In this document: one piece after another, positions 35,852 through 45,303 of the stretch
Layout: each line of letters starts with the position of its first letter
Position numbering within the stretch: the stretch's first letter is position 1
Source of the DNA: Roseofilum capinflatum BLCC-M114
GTDB taxonomy: Bacteria > Cyanobacteriota > Cyanobacteriia > Cyanobacteriales > Desertifilaceae
Length of the DNA: 48,836 nt
Reading direction: 5' to 3'
NCBI RefSeq assembly: GCF_030068505.1
Contig: NZ_JAQOSO010000026.1
Span: 1 to 48,836, forward strand
Translations under genes and position numbers: made by a program
The notes under the pieces: generated by a model
What the model saw: the letters and a program-made list of their open reading frames with translations, nothing else
Told to the model about the DNA's origin: nothing
The model's database searches: none

Positions 35852-36940
35852 TTACTGAAGAGAGTTTTGTGCATTCTCTTTAGAAACGACTTTAATTTCC
35901 GGCATATAGATGATAGAAGGAAGGGTTCCCCCTGTTTCTAAATGACGCACCATCATTTGTAGAGCAATACGAGCTTGAAGATCGGGAGATTGATCGATGG
36001 TAGCAGCAATTTCTCCTTTGGCGATCGCCGCGATCGCCTCCTGAATAGCATCATAACCGGTAATTAAAATATCACTGCGTCCCGCTTTTTGAATGGCCCT
36101 GAGCGCCCCCAAAGCCATGGTATCATTGGCACACATAATCGCATCAATATCCGAGAAATCATTGAGCCATTGAGTTGTTATTTGTTCTGCCATCTCCCGA
36201 TCCCAAAGAGCAGATTCCGTCGCGAGAACATTGATATTGCCTTGTTCGAGTCCCGCTAAGAACCCATTGCGGCGATCGATCGCGCTCCTTTGACTCCTCA
36301 CTCCTTCTAAAATCAAAACATTACTATTATCTTCTAGTCGTTCAACCAACCACTCTCCCATCACTTTTCCCGCTTGAAAATTATTAAAACTGACAAGAGA
36401 CAATACTTTTTCAGTATTAATTGCACTATCTAGAGCAATTACGGGAATGCCTGTCTCAATTATTTTTTCAGTCACGGGAACCAAACGATTGGCATCCATC
36501 GGAGCAATAATCATTCCATCCGTATTTTCACTGCTTAAATACTCAGAAATTAGCCTAATTTGTGCTTCAATACATTCCAATTCATTCTCACAAGGATCGC
36601 TAATGTAAGCCAACTCTACATTAACTCCAAAGTCTTTTCCTGCCTGCTCGATACCGCGCCATGTCACTGACCAATAATCATCCTCTGATAATTCTGCGTA
36701 ATTGGGAGCTTTCGTCACAAATGTAATATTCCAGGGTTGCGTCGCTACCCTTTCAGTCTCTAGATCGATTTCAGACCCATCAACCGTCGCAGAATCGGTT
36801 CCTGTTTGAGAAATAGTCTCACTAGAACTAGAGAGATTTTCTTCGGAAGTTAACGAATTGTTGGTAGCCGATTTACAACTGACTAAACTAATGCTAAGAT
36901 AAAAAAGAATCATCCATGTCGTAAATAGATTTATTTTCAT
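35852..36940 (-). CDS. Periplasmic sugar-binding-type lipoprotein (Peripla_BP_4)
   Basis: The 362-residue protein has a lipoprotein signal with a lipobox LVSC (Cys22), a Ser/Thr-rich linker, and then the RbsB/LacI-type binding fold: WNITFVTKAP, DGMIIAPMDANRLVPV, GIPVIALDS, MCANDTMALGALRAI, ITGYDAIQEAI. These proteins bind sugars or autoinducer-like small molecules. There are no ABC permease or ATPase genes. The next gene, 17 bp down, encodes a membrane phosphatase, so I infer a sensing rather than uptake role. Confidence 0.88.
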   Translation of the reverse strand: MKINLFTTWMILFYLSISLVSCKSATNNSLTSEENLSSSSETISQTGTDSATVDGSEIDLETERVATQPWNITFVTKAPNYAELSEDDYWSVTWRGIEQAGKDFGVNVELAYISDPCENELECIEAQIRLISEYLSSENTDGMIIAPMDANRLVPVTEKIIETGIPVIALDSAINTEKVLSLVSFNNFQAGKVMGEWLVERLEDNSNVLILEGVRSQRSAIDRRNGFLAGLEQGNINVLATESALWDREMAEQITTQWLNDFSDIDAIMCANDTMALGALRAIQKAGRSDILITGYDAIQEAIAAIAKGEIAATIDQSPDLQARIALQMMVRHLETGGTLPSIIYMPEIKVVSKENAQNSLQ

Positions 36941-37128
36941 AAAACACCTAAAAAATAAAATTTACACCATTTTTATTATAAGCGAAAACAGTAAGCTTTA
37001 TAGCTCAATCTATGCAATGTTAATCTTATGTCTACTTCAATGAGTGCTGTATCTTCGTCAACCTCAAACCTATTGTTTAGCTTCACTCCCAATGACACAA
37101 TAGTTCTATGACTCTCAATGACTAATAT

Positions 37129-38001
37129 ATGCGTCTTCTGTTTACCATTGCCCATTTTTATAACCCCCAAGGATCTCAGCGACATGCTTCCCAACGTCCC
37201 GATCCTCAACCGCGTATCCAAGCGCTCACCTCAAGTTTGGCTGCTATTCATCAACTCTATAGCCAATTTCAATGCATGATTGACATTGGTAAACGAGAGG
37301 TTGTGCCGAGTAACCAACAATACATTAACCATATTGATATTGTTATTTGTACGACCAAGGGACATCACTTACTCAATCAACTCCCCATTTCCCCAGACTC
37401 TTACCATCACCATGCAACCCAATGCGAACCTATGTTTCTGGGGTTTGAATGTCAAGCCATCTTGCGAGATAACCTAGGATGTTATGATTATTACTGTTTT
37501 CTAGAAGATGACTTGATTTTATCTGACCCTTGGTTTTTTATTAAACTGATGTGGTTTAATCGGATTACTGGCGATCGCAACCTCCTGCAACCCAACCGCT
37601 ATGAAACCTCCATCGGCGGTACATTTCGTAAAGCTTACATCGACGGAGACCTCAAACCCCACGTCACTCAACCCTTTCAAAACCTGGAAGAGCATCCCCA
37701 ACTCACCGGAAAAGTGATGGAATGTCCCGTTGTCTTAAAACGTCCTCTTAATCCCCACTCCGGTTGCTACTTTCTCAATGGCGCACAAATGGATTATTGG
37801 GTCAATCAACCCCATTTTCTCGACCGAGATACTCGCTTTATTGGCCCCCTAGAAAGTGCGGCGACTCTAGGGATTATGAAAACCTTCCGCATCTACAAAC
37901 CTGCGCCTCAGAATGCCAATTTTCTAGAAATTCAGCATTTTGGCACGAGCTTTTTAAGTCTGATTGGTAAAGAAGTGAAAATGCCCAATCAAACTCCTTG
38001 A
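37129..38001 (+). CDS. Glycosyltransferase-like (GT-A fold) protein
   Basis: The 290 residues start MRLLFTIAHFYNPQG and contain YYCFLEDDLILSDPWFF, an acidic DxD-like site typical of GT-A enzymes, plus NRYETSIGGTFRKAYIDGDL. The remainder does not match a family that I can name, and the C-terminus (RDTRFIGPLESAATLGIM) suggests a conserved enzyme. It is convergent with the PMT-type gene. Substrates are unknown. Confidence 0.65.
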   Translation: MRLLFTIAHFYNPQGSQRHASQRPDPQPRIQALTSSLAAIHQLYSQFQCMIDIGKREVVPSNQQYINHIDIVICTTKGHHLLNQLPISPDSYHHHATQCEPMFLGFECQAILRDNLGCYDYYCFLEDDLILSDPWFFIKLMWFNRITGDRNLLQPNRYETSIGGTFRKAYIDGDLKPHVTQPFQNLEEHPQLTGKVMECPVVLKRPLNPHSGCYFLNGAQMDYWVNQPHFLDRDTRFIGPLESAATLGIMKTFRIYKPAPQNANFLEIQHFGTSFLSLIGKEVKMPNQTP

Positions 38002-38020
38002 GAGTTACAGCGCTTTGAGG

Positions 38021-39394
38021 CTAGATCCAGGTGTTGAACCACATCCGTAGGCGAAAGGCTTGGGGAGAGAGGGGAAGACCTAGGTAGATGGGGAGCCAAA
38101 AGAGGAAGCCGATCGCCATTATCCCTAAAGCGATTAGGGCTAACTTCTGAAATTTTCGCCTAGAATGATACAGCCAGCCATCCAGAATAACACTGAGGGC
38201 TAGAATAGAGAAGAGGAGAGCGCCCATGTAATGATAGAGAAAGACACAGCGACTGACGATGCTCCAGGGGAGCCAGTTGGCGAGATAGTTGAAGCCTAAA
38301 TAGAGGGAGAGATTAAAGAGAGTCGGGGATTGATGACGTTCTAAAAGACACAGGGAGAGGGCGGCGATCACCAAGGTTGCCCCCCACCATAACAGGGGAT
38401 TTCCGAAGGCATGAACATCAAAAATCACTTGTCCATCATTAACCGTTTGATAATAATAGGCAACGGGACGGATTAAAAATGGCCAACTGAACCAAGAAGA
38501 GCAATAAGGATGAACCTCTTCACCGCCACCAATGCGGTTATGATAGCCGATAATTTCCCCTTGCATCTGCCAGAAGCTATAGTCAGGATTGAGATTAAGA
38601 TGGGGAATCCAAACTAGAGCATAGGTGAGATAGGGTACAATGAAGCCATAAATGGGAAGAGTCCACAGCTTTAACTCGGCGGCGCGATCGTACCATAATA
38701 AATTAGGAAATTGGCGATCGCGCTTACCCCAACCTTCCCACACCTTAATCGCCAGGATCGCCCCCCAAAATCCGAGCCAAAACCCCAACCCATTCCACTT
38801 CACCGCAGCCGATAATCCAAAACATATAGCAGATAAAATAAGCCCTAGAGTTCGCCATTGATGTCTAGTTTGCAAGGCCCATAATCCGAACACCTGGCCG
38901 AGCAATCCAAAGAACACTAAATAAATATTGATCAACCCATAGCGAGACTCGACTAAAAACAAGCCTTCTATGGTCATTAATCCCGCCGATAACAAAGCAT
39001 AACTTTTGCGCTGGGTTAACTGATAACTCAGAGCTGCAACCAGCAAAGGAATCAACGATCCAGTAAAGGCATTAAACCAGCGATAACTCCAGGGAGAGCG
39101 TAGGGAACCAGTTAAATCATTGGTCACCGATGAATCGCCCCAAGAAAAGTAATCCGCCAGCGCCATTCCCACAGCAATCAAGTATTTTCCGAGGGGAGGA
39201 TGGGCATCAAACAATGAAGTTTTGTCTAAATAATTTTGGGCAAATTTAGCAAAATAGACTTCATCAAAAACCAAGGTATTAAACCGATTTAATCCCCAAA
39301 ACCGTAATCCTAAAGCCACGATCCAGAGCAGCAAAAGACCGAAGATAAACCAGGGAAAATTTGACCCAACGGTACTAGGATTAGATTTGGACAT
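38021..39394 (-). CDS. Phospholipid carrier-dependent mannosyltransferase (PMT/GT39 type)
   Basis: The 457-residue integral membrane protein has many hydrophobic helices and the GT39 hallmarks NTLVFDEVYFAKFAQ (acidic DE in the first loop) and DAHPPLGKYLIAVG. Further hallmarks are YRWFNAFTGSLIPLL and HPYCSSWFSWPFLIRP. PMT enzymes transfer mannose from polyprenyl-phosphate-mannose to Ser/Thr of exported proteins. The acceptor here is unknown. The GT2 enzyme at 23160 is a candidate for making the donor, but it is 15 kb away. Confidence 0.9.
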   Translation of the reverse strand: MSKSNPSTVGSNFPWFIFGLLLLWIVALGLRFWGLNRFNTLVFDEVYFAKFAQNYLDKTSLFDAHPPLGKYLIAVGMALADYFSWGDSSVTNDLTGSLRSPWSYRWFNAFTGSLIPLLVAALSYQLTQRKSYALLSAGLMTIEGLFLVESRYGLINIYLVFFGLLGQVFGLWALQTRHQWRTLGLILSAICFGLSAAVKWNGLGFWLGFWGAILAIKVWEGWGKRDRQFPNLLWYDRAAELKLWTLPIYGFIVPYLTYALVWIPHLNLNPDYSFWQMQGEIIGYHNRIGGGEEVHPYCSSWFSWPFLIRPVAYYYQTVNDGQVIFDVHAFGNPLLWWGATLVIAALSLCLLERHQSPTLFNLSLYLGFNYLANWLPWSIVSRCVFLYHYMGALLFSILALSVILDGWLYHSRRKFQKLALIALGIMAIGFLFWLPIYLGLPLSPQAFRLRMWFNTWI

Positions 39395-39670
39395 GGGTAG
39401 AGGTTTATTGAAGATGAGGATCGCGATCGCATCTTAAATTTTAACAAATCCTGATTTATAAGGCCTGTTCTATCGGTAATATAGACAGGTAGCGTCCCTC
39501 ATATAGCGCTTTCCGCTTCGCGGACATGAACGCGCTAGGGAATAGGGAATAGGGTTGTAGTACATGGCTTTGAGCCTTTAAGACTGTACACCATAACAGC
39601 GCGAAGCGCTGTTATGCAAGCAAGGCGCTATAACTCATTAAAATGCTTAAATAACCTAGGGTAAGAGCGC
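39395..39670. repeat. Repeat-rich gap before the TRAP small permease gene
   Basis: It has GCTTTCCGCTTCGCGGACATG (palindromic, near 39508), a short GGGAATA direct repeat at about 39538-39551, and the ACAGCGC-GAA-GCGCTGT hairpin at 39596-39612. No gene and no clear promoter were seen. Confidence 0.7.
39596..39612. repeat. ACAGCGC-GAA-GCGCTGT hairpin
   Basis: A perfect 7-bp stem with a 3-nt loop, followed 59 bp later by the GTG start of the TRAP small permease gene. Confidence 0.85.
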
Positions 39671-40204
39671 GTGGAATTCTTATTACGTCTATCTCGGACA
39701 ATCGATCGCCTGAATGAGGGCATTGGCAGAGCAGCCTATTGGCTGACATTGGTGATGGTAGCAGTGGGATCTTGGAATGTGTTTGGGCGCTATGTAGGAC
39801 GGGCGATCGGTCACAATCTTAGCTCGAATGCCCTTTTAGAAATTCAATGGTATCTATTCGATCTCGTGTTTCTCTTAGGTGCAGCTTATACCCTGAAGCA
39901 CAATAACCATGTGCGAGTAGATGTGCTGCAAAGTCGCTTAAATCCCAAACAAAAAGCCTGGATTGATTTAGTGGGTTCGCTAATCTTTTTAATTCCCTTT
40001 TGTACCATGATTATCTTTTATTCTACAGGGGCAGTCGTTAACTCCTGGAAACTATTAGAAAATTCTCCCGATCCTGGTGGCTTGGTACGCTACCCCATTA
40101 AAACGATGATTTTAGTGAGTTTCGGTTTACTGATATTACAAGGGATTTCTCAAGCAATTAAAAACTTGAATTTTATCCTCAATCATTCAGATCCAACTGA
40201 CTAA
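39671..40204 (+). CDS. TRAP transporter small permease (DctQ-like)
   Basis: The 177-residue protein has four membrane helices and the DctQ pattern: AAYWLTLVMVAVGSWNVFGRYVGR, NALLEIQWYLFDLVFLLGAAYTLKHNNHVRVDV (in order) and MILVSFGLLILQGI. TRAP systems drive uptake of organic acids or amino acids with a sodium gradient, using a periplasmic binding protein. The start is GTG 39671. The large permease gene is at 47311, four genes away, and the binding-protein gene is not in the window. In Synechocystis the glutamate TRAP permeases (GtrA/GtrB) belong to this family. Confidence 0.88.
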   Translation: MEFLLRLSRTIDRLNEGIGRAAYWLTLVMVAVGSWNVFGRYVGRAIGHNLSSNALLEIQWYLFDLVFLLGAAYTLKHNNHVRVDVLQSRLNPKQKAWIDLVGSLIFLIPFCTMIIFYSTGAVVNSWKLLENSPDPGGLVRYPIKTMILVSFGLLILQGISQAIKNLNFILNHSDPTD

Positions 40205-40432
40205 TATTACGCCAACCTGAAAACGATACTGATTCATTCGCCTCAAAACATTTTGATTGGGATTGGGGCGGCTGGGTTCAGAGAGAATATTTGTATCTAG
40301 TAAAAATCTAACCATAACAGCAGTTTTCGCTGTTATGTGGGACATCTTGATCCCCCTTTCATGTCCGCTTGCGGAAAATCCCCCTGCTTTTTAAGCAGGG
40401 CAAGGGGGGATCTTTTCCTACTGTCCACCGAT

Positions 40433-40449
40433 ACAGCGCAAAGCGCTGT
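40433..40449. repeat. ACAGCGC-AAA-GCGCTGT hairpin
   Basis: A perfect 7-bp stem with a 3-nt loop, followed directly by a GTCATTGCGAGTGGAGCG arm, the same order as at 26415-26470. Confidence 0.85.
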
Positions 40450-40536
40450 ATGTCATTGCGAGTGGAGCGAAGCGGAACGAAGCAATCTCGACCATCTCGG
40501 TAATCTTGGCGTTTCCGCTTTCCGAAGTGGGTTCGT

Positions 40537-40612
40537 GCGGGTTTCCGCAAGCGGACATGAATACAAAAATAGTTGTCAGTCTACAAGATTTGGGTATAAC
40601 CCGCCCCTACAG
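40537..40612. repeat. 76-bp dispersed repeat (copy 2)
   Basis: It is 73/76 identical to 24123-24198, in the same orientation, and here lies entirely between genes. Confidence 0.92.
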
Positions 40613-40700
40613 AGATCTTTAGCGTAAATAAATAGATTTGATATAAAACCCTATTTTTTAGAATCACAACATTAGCTTTAAAAATAGAAAATCGAAACGT

Positions 40701-42119
40701 TTAAGCCCGATCGCCTTGTAGTTTTGTCCACAATTCATCCTTAATCCGATTTAAGATCGAAGTCTCATCTAGCCCCGATAAAATCCGGGTAACGACGGCT
40801 TTTGGCCCATCAGGGCCCCAGGATGCGCCATTGGCTAAATACTCTTTAGTCACTTGGCCAATGCCATAGGAGGATAGGGCAGAAATAGCCGCTTGACTAA
40901 TCGCCACGGAGAGATAAGGCCCGATCGCCGCTCCTCCGGTCACAGGAGTGGCTAAACCCAACAAACCCTTCAGGCTACTGAGTCCCAAATTAGCGAACAA
41001 TTCCCCAGCGCTAATTCCTCCCATGGCGATCGCAATTTTTTGCAGTAAATTCAGCGCCCCCTGTTGAGTCATCGGGATACCATAGAGCTGGGAGAGCTTG
41101 AGAATCATCACCACATCAATGATGGCCGCACTCAATAAATCGATCGCCGTCACCGGATTGAGAGCGATCGCCAAACCCTTAACCCTGACAAAATTCCAGA
41201 TAATCTGATTCCCCTTCCCCTCCCGAATCTCCATCTTGCGCTTAACCAACCGCTCATTCACCGTATCCGCATAGAGCATCGTATTTAACGCCACTAAAGA
41301 CTTGCCCTCGCGATCGAGCAGCTCCAAAATCTTCAGCTTCAAATCCTCCACCTGCGGTTCTCCCCGCACCAACTTCACCCCCAAACTGCCATCCGGTCGC
41401 CGTACCCCTTCCGGAACCAACGGACAAGCAGCCGCCATCACAATTTCCTCCGGGGACAGCAACTCCTTCACCCGTTCATCGCGAATTTTTTCATAAATCA
41501 TCATCCGATCCGTATCCGGATATTGATCGATCTTATTAAACACCAACAAAATCGGCTTACTCTCCCCTCGCAACAGCGACAAAGCCTCATATTCCACCTG
41601 GGTCATATCCCCAGCAATCACAAATAAAATCAGATCCGACTGTTTCGCCACCTGATGAGCCAGAACCGCTCGCTGCTGGCCATTCACCTCATCAATGCCT
41701 GGCGTATCCATTAACTGAATTTGGGCTTGGCCTTGCCGGCCAATGGTCACCCGTACTAAGTCCGATTCCCGTTGAGTCGAAATTTCCCAGGAGGCTCCAT
41801 GAATGGCGCGAGTGACTCCATGGGTAGGGCCGGTTTCAAACACGCGATCGCCCAACAGAGCATTCAAAACCGAAGATTTTCCCCGTCCCACTAACCCAAA
41901 GACGGAAATTTGGACTCGACTGTGTTCTAACTTGTCGAGCAGGGTTTGTAAATTCTCAATTTCTGCTTCCAGCCCTGACCGTTCTGAGGCGCTCAAATCC
42001 AAATTTTTGACCAAGGACTGTAAGGATTCCGTGGCCTGTTTATAGTTTAATTCGGCTTGTATATCGGCAAAGCTGAGGACGGTTTGTTCCAGTTCTCGCT
42101 CAAAATCGGCTGCACTCAT
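40701..42119 (-). CDS. Membrane-associated GTPase (dynamin/Era-like, DUF697 tail)
   Basis: The 472-residue protein has a helical N-terminus (about 1-68), a GTPase domain with the P-loop GLVGRGKSS (75-83), a G2-like Thr region (GPTHGVTRAIHG), G3 DTPG (138-141) and G4 FNKID, then a helical region with hydrophobic stretches (PVTAIDLLSAAIIDVVMILKLSQLYGI, IAMGGISAGELFANLG) like DUF697. Such GTPases associate with membranes in cyanobacteria and are common as small families. No dynamin-type assembly motif is certain. It is 60 bp downstream of the hypothetical gene at 42180 on the same strand. Confidence 0.85.
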   Translation of the reverse strand: MSAADFERELEQTVLSFADIQAELNYKQATESLQSLVKNLDLSASERSGLEAEIENLQTLLDKLEHSRVQISVFGLVGRGKSSVLNALLGDRVFETGPTHGVTRAIHGASWEISTQRESDLVRVTIGRQGQAQIQLMDTPGIDEVNGQQRAVLAHQVAKQSDLILFVIAGDMTQVEYEALSLLRGESKPILLVFNKIDQYPDTDRMMIYEKIRDERVKELLSPEEIVMAAACPLVPEGVRRPDGSLGVKLVRGEPQVEDLKLKILELLDREGKSLVALNTMLYADTVNERLVKRKMEIREGKGNQIIWNFVRVKGLAIALNPVTAIDLLSAAIIDVVMILKLSQLYGIPMTQQGALNLLQKIAIAMGGISAGELFANLGLSSLKGLLGLATPVTGGAAIGPYLSVAISQAAISALSSYGIGQVTKEYLANGASWGPDGPKAVVTRILSGLDETSILNRIKDELWTKLQGDRA

Positions 42120-42179
42120 GGATTATATCGGTATCCTACCGAAACGCTGACAAAGGAGAATCAGGCTCCTTTCCTGAGT

Positions 42180-43463
42180 TTAGCGAATGATCGAGAGATC
42201 GACTTTGCCGAAGTTGGTACTCAGAGCGACATTCATATGTTCAAGGGCATGAACCAACCAGGAAACTGCCGACTTGGTAGAGCCTTCATAGTGGTTATAG
42301 AGGATGGCTAACCGTTTTTCTAAGTAGGGTCTGACCTTACGGCAAATCAGGACAATTTTCAGCAATAAGCCAATGGTAGCAGTGGGGCCATTGTTAGAGA
42401 GCAGGTCAATAAAGGTATAGTGTTGGGGATTTTTCTGCCCTTGAACGACCATAAAGTTGAGCAGTTGGCTACAAGTGCGGATCACCAGGAAATCACTGGG
42501 TTTTTGGTCGTCACTGTCGGAGAGGGTGTTACTGAGTTGATTGTAGAGTTGGTTGTTGAATTTCCGTTGACCATAGCTGGAGTCAACGGAAGTGGAGAGA
42601 TATTCATAAAGAGTGTCTTTGTACTCTTTGAAGGTTCTCACCTGATCGGTGTGGGTGATGAAGGATTGGGCTAAGTCTTGATGGGTATACGATCCTTCGA
42701 CTTTACCCACATAGTGTTTGAGGGCCCCAACTAATTCGCGATCGCTCAATAGGGTCGGATTTTCTTGCGGTTTGACCAGTCGTTTGGCTTTTTCTGGAGA
42801 AGCTACGCGCAGAATCTGGCTTTGCCGCACTCGATAGGTCACATACTGGGACAGGTTTTGCTCAAACTTCTGCTGCATTTGAGTTTGTACCTGTCTCACC
42901 GTATCCTGTTGCTCTAAACTGCTTTGGTCGCTTAACATGCAGTGGGAATAGAGGTAGGGATAGCGGTGGATAAGCTGTTTAAGAGGAACCTGATCTCCGG
43001 CTTGATTGGAAGTGCTACTAAAGACTTCTGCTAACCGAGAAAGGGTTACATATTGCTCAGTTTCGGTAAAGTCTTGAACCAGAGACCGCAGACGACGAAG
43101 AGAGCGCATGTGAGTGAAGCCACCACCGGAACCATTCCGGGCCCGATCGAAGAGGGCAACTAAATCAGGAATGCTGCTCTGATGTTGGGGATGGGTTCGC
43201 CACTGGTTGATGAGGATATGACAACAGCGATTAATCACGAACTTGAAGTCGTCTTCTGCTCCTTTGGCGGCTGTGAGCTGGTTTAAGGCCGCTACCACGT
43301 CTTGATTCTCGTATCCGAGTCCCTGGATAAATAGTTTCTGAAAGCGATCGACGAGTTGATCGGGGGTTTCCGCTTGGACACAAGCGAGTAGATGGTCATA
43401 GATGACCTGTTCTTGTGCAATTCGATTGGATGGGTTACCGGCAGTTATCATGACCTTATTCAT
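42180..43463 (-). CDS. Conserved cyanobacterial protein of unknown function
   Basis: The 427-residue soluble protein is alpha-helical and rich in Gln, Arg and Leu, with several charged coiled-coil-like stretches (EQQDTVRQVQTQMQQKFEQN) and a block NRCCHILINQWRTHP. No transmembrane segment or catalytic motif is recognised. The pattern (long N-terminal helical part, VTYRVRQSQILRVASPEKA, C-terminal WLVHALEHMN) is consistent with a widely kept cyanobacterial protein. GGGGGA precedes ATG 43463. The GTPase gene follows and may be functionally linked. Confidence 0.7.
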   Translation of the reverse strand: MNKVMITAGNPSNRIAQEQVIYDHLLACVQAETPDQLVDRFQKLFIQGLGYENQDVVAALNQLTAAKGAEDDFKFVINRCCHILINQWRTHPQHQSSIPDLVALFDRARNGSGGGFTHMRSLRRLRSLVQDFTETEQYVTLSRLAEVFSSTSNQAGDQVPLKQLIHRYPYLYSHCMLSDQSSLEQQDTVRQVQTQMQQKFEQNLSQYVTYRVRQSQILRVASPEKAKRLVKPQENPTLLSDRELVGALKHYVGKVEGSYTHQDLAQSFITHTDQVRTFKEYKDTLYEYLSTSVDSSYGQRKFNNQLYNQLSNTLSDSDDQKPSDFLVIRTCSQLLNFMVVQGQKNPQHYTFIDLLSNNGPTATIGLLLKIVLICRKVRPYLEKRLAILYNHYEGSTKSAVSWLVHALEHMNVALSTNFGKVDLSIIR

Positions 43464-43932
43464 TGTACGTCCCCCTAGTTTTGAGTGATTTGGGGGTTAT
43501 CCCCTTCGTCTGTTACTCAACCAATATGTTGACCCTAGTTCGTGATTCCTTTGTCGGCGGCTGGGTTTCCGCCTAGAAATTACAATAAATTATTTTTGAG
43601 TAAATTATATGACTCTCTATATCCCCTATTTTCCCCCTGAATGGGGTCACCCTGCATCCGTTAAATTTGGGATTTTTGCATCAAAGCCTGTCAACACCCG
43701 ATCGGGATAAACCATGATAAACGGGTTGAATTGATGGATCAAAATGACCAGTGCTTCTAAGACCTTTATATAATTTACCTGTAATTGACGGCATTTTTTT
43801 TAAATTTTTGGTAAAGTTCCTCCTGTCGATCCGGGTTTTCTGTAAAGATTGCGTGAATTTATGAGGTATCCTGGAAATTAAGACTTCAGGAATGAAGGCC
43901 AGCCTGTTGGTTAAAGCAATAGTTAAGTCGTT
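43464..43932. other. 470-bp divergent intergenic region with possible promoters
   Basis: The region separates the minus-strand hypothetical gene (42180) from murF. On the plus strand TGACCA (43745-43750) and TATAAT (43769-43774) are 18 bp apart, a possible murF promoter. CATATAAT on the minus strand near 43605 could serve the other gene. No gene or tRNA is visible. Confidence 0.5.
43745..43774 (+). promoter_or_regulatory. Possible murF promoter
   Basis: The -35-like TGACCA and a consensus TATAAT are separated by 18 bp, giving a leader of about 150 nt before the ATG at 43933. The -35 box is weak, so the assignment is tentative. Confidence 0.3.
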
Positions 43933-45303
43933 ATGACATTTCAGGTAACCCTTGCCCAGTTAATTGATGTTTTAGGGGCTACGGTCATCCATGATCCGCA
44001 ATTAGACCCTAGTCTAGAGGTGACGGGAATCTCGACGGATACTCGTTCTCTGACTTCTGGATCGGCTTTTGTTGCCTTGCGAGGGGAAAGCTTCGATGGC
44101 CATGAGTTTGTTGACCAGGCGATCGCCAAAGGCGCGATCGCTTCAATTGTTGATACTCCCGTTCCCCATCCGGGTCTTCAACTGCAAGTTCAAGATACAT
44201 TAGCTGCCTATCAAACTCTAGGCAGTTGGTGGAGAGGGCAGTTTCAGATTCCTGTAATTGCGGTTACTGGATCTTGTGGCAAAACCACCACAAAAGAACT
44301 AATTGCCACTGTTCTAGCTTATCTCCAGGGTAGCAATTTTACAGCAAATATTCTGAAAACGCAACAAAATTTTAATAACGAAATTGGAGTTCCGAAAACC
44401 TTATTGGAGTTATCAGACACTCATAACTATGGGGTGCTGGAAATGGCCATGCGCGGCCGGGGACAAATTGCCTTGCTTTCGGAGTTAGCTCGGCCGACAA
44501 TTGGGGTAATTGTGAATGTGGGAACCGCTCATATTGGGTTGTTGGGATCGGAGCAGGCGATCGCCGAAGCGAAATGTGAGTTACTCGAAAAAATGCCCAA
44601 AGACTCAGTAGCTATCTTAAATGCAGATAATGAGAGATTACTGAAAACGGCGGCTACTGTCTGGTCGGGTGAAACGGTGACCTATGGCTTCACGGGAGGA
44701 GACTGTCATGGGACGCTGATCGATCCAGAAACCATGGAATTAGACGGAGTGCGCTTACCCTTACCCCTTCCCGGTCGTCATAATGCGTCCAACTATCTAG
44801 CGGCGATCGCCGTGGCCAAGGTCTTAGGGTTAGACTGGAAGCGGCTAGAAGGGGGATTATCCGTAACTTTACCGACGGGACGAGCCGGACGCTATGTTTT
44901 ACCCAACGATATTATCCTGCTTGATGAAACCTATAATGCCGGTCTAGAATCCATGAAAGCGGCCCTAGAGTTATTATCCCAAACTCCAGGCGATCGCCAT
45001 ATAGCCGTCTTAGGAACCATGAAAGAATTAGGCGAGCAGTCCTTTGAATATCATCGTCAAGTGGGAGAATGGGCGGAAAAACTCAATCTCGATCGGGTGA
45101 TGGTTTTAGAAGATGACCCAGACTCAGAAGGCATTGCCCACGGTATCCAAGAAATCCCCTGTGAACAATATCGCACCCAAGAAGCCTTAATTGAACGGCT
45201 CAAAGCATTCATGCAACCCGGCGATCGCATTTTATTGAAAGCCTCCCATTCCGTGGGTTTGGAGCGGGTAGTGAAGGCGATCGGCAACCCATTAAGGAGC
45301 TAG
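43933..45303 (+). CDS. murF: UDP-N-acetylmuramoyl-tripeptide--D-alanyl-D-alanine ligase
   Basis: MurF adds D-Ala-D-Ala to the UDP-MurNAc-tripeptide with ATP, the last cytosolic step of peptidoglycan precursor synthesis. In 456 residues it shows GISTDTRSL, the ATP-binding GSCGKTTTKE (113-122), the conserved QQNFNNEIGVPKTLL, HIGLLGS, GRHNASNYLAAIAVAKVLG and LLDETYNAGLESMKAAL. All Mur ligase landmarks are present. The stop codon is the first base triplet of a dispersed repeat (45301). Confidence 0.98.
   Translation: MTFQVTLAQLIDVLGATVIHDPQLDPSLEVTGISTDTRSLTSGSAFVALRGESFDGHEFVDQAIAKGAIASIVDTPVPHPGLQLQVQDTLAAYQTLGSWWRGQFQIPVIAVTGSCGKTTTKELIATVLAYLQGSNFTANILKTQQNFNNEIGVPKTLLELSDTHNYGVLEMAMRGRGQIALLSELARPTIGVIVNVGTAHIGLLGSEQAIAEAKCELLEKMPKDSVAILNADNERLLKTAATVWSGETVTYGFTGGDCHGTLIDPETMELDGVRLPLPLPGRHNASNYLAAIAVAKVLGLDWKRLEGGLSVTLPTGRAGRYVLPNDIILLDETYNAGLESMKAALELLSQTPGDRHIAVLGTMKELGEQSFEYHRQVGEWAEKLNLDRVMVLEDDPDSEGIAHGIQEIPCEQYRTQEALIERLKAFMQPGDRILLKASHSVGLERVVKAIGNPLRS

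Larger units (their letters stand above)
40205..40700. other. 500-bp gene-free stretch of repeats
   Basis: It contains CATGTCCGCTTGCGGA (40361), AAGCAGGG-type stems (40390), an ACAGCGC hairpin (40433), a GTCATTGCGA arm (40453) and copy 2 of the 76-bp repeat (40537). Short open frames here consist of these repeats. No promoter could be assigned. Confidence 0.75.

Noticed and set aside
36976-37221. Minus-strand frame across the start of the GT-like gene
   Set aside because: Antisense to the start of a better-supported gene and without recognisable motifs.
40337-40627. Open frame in the repeat region
   Set aside because: It runs through several dispersed repeats and has no family resemblance.
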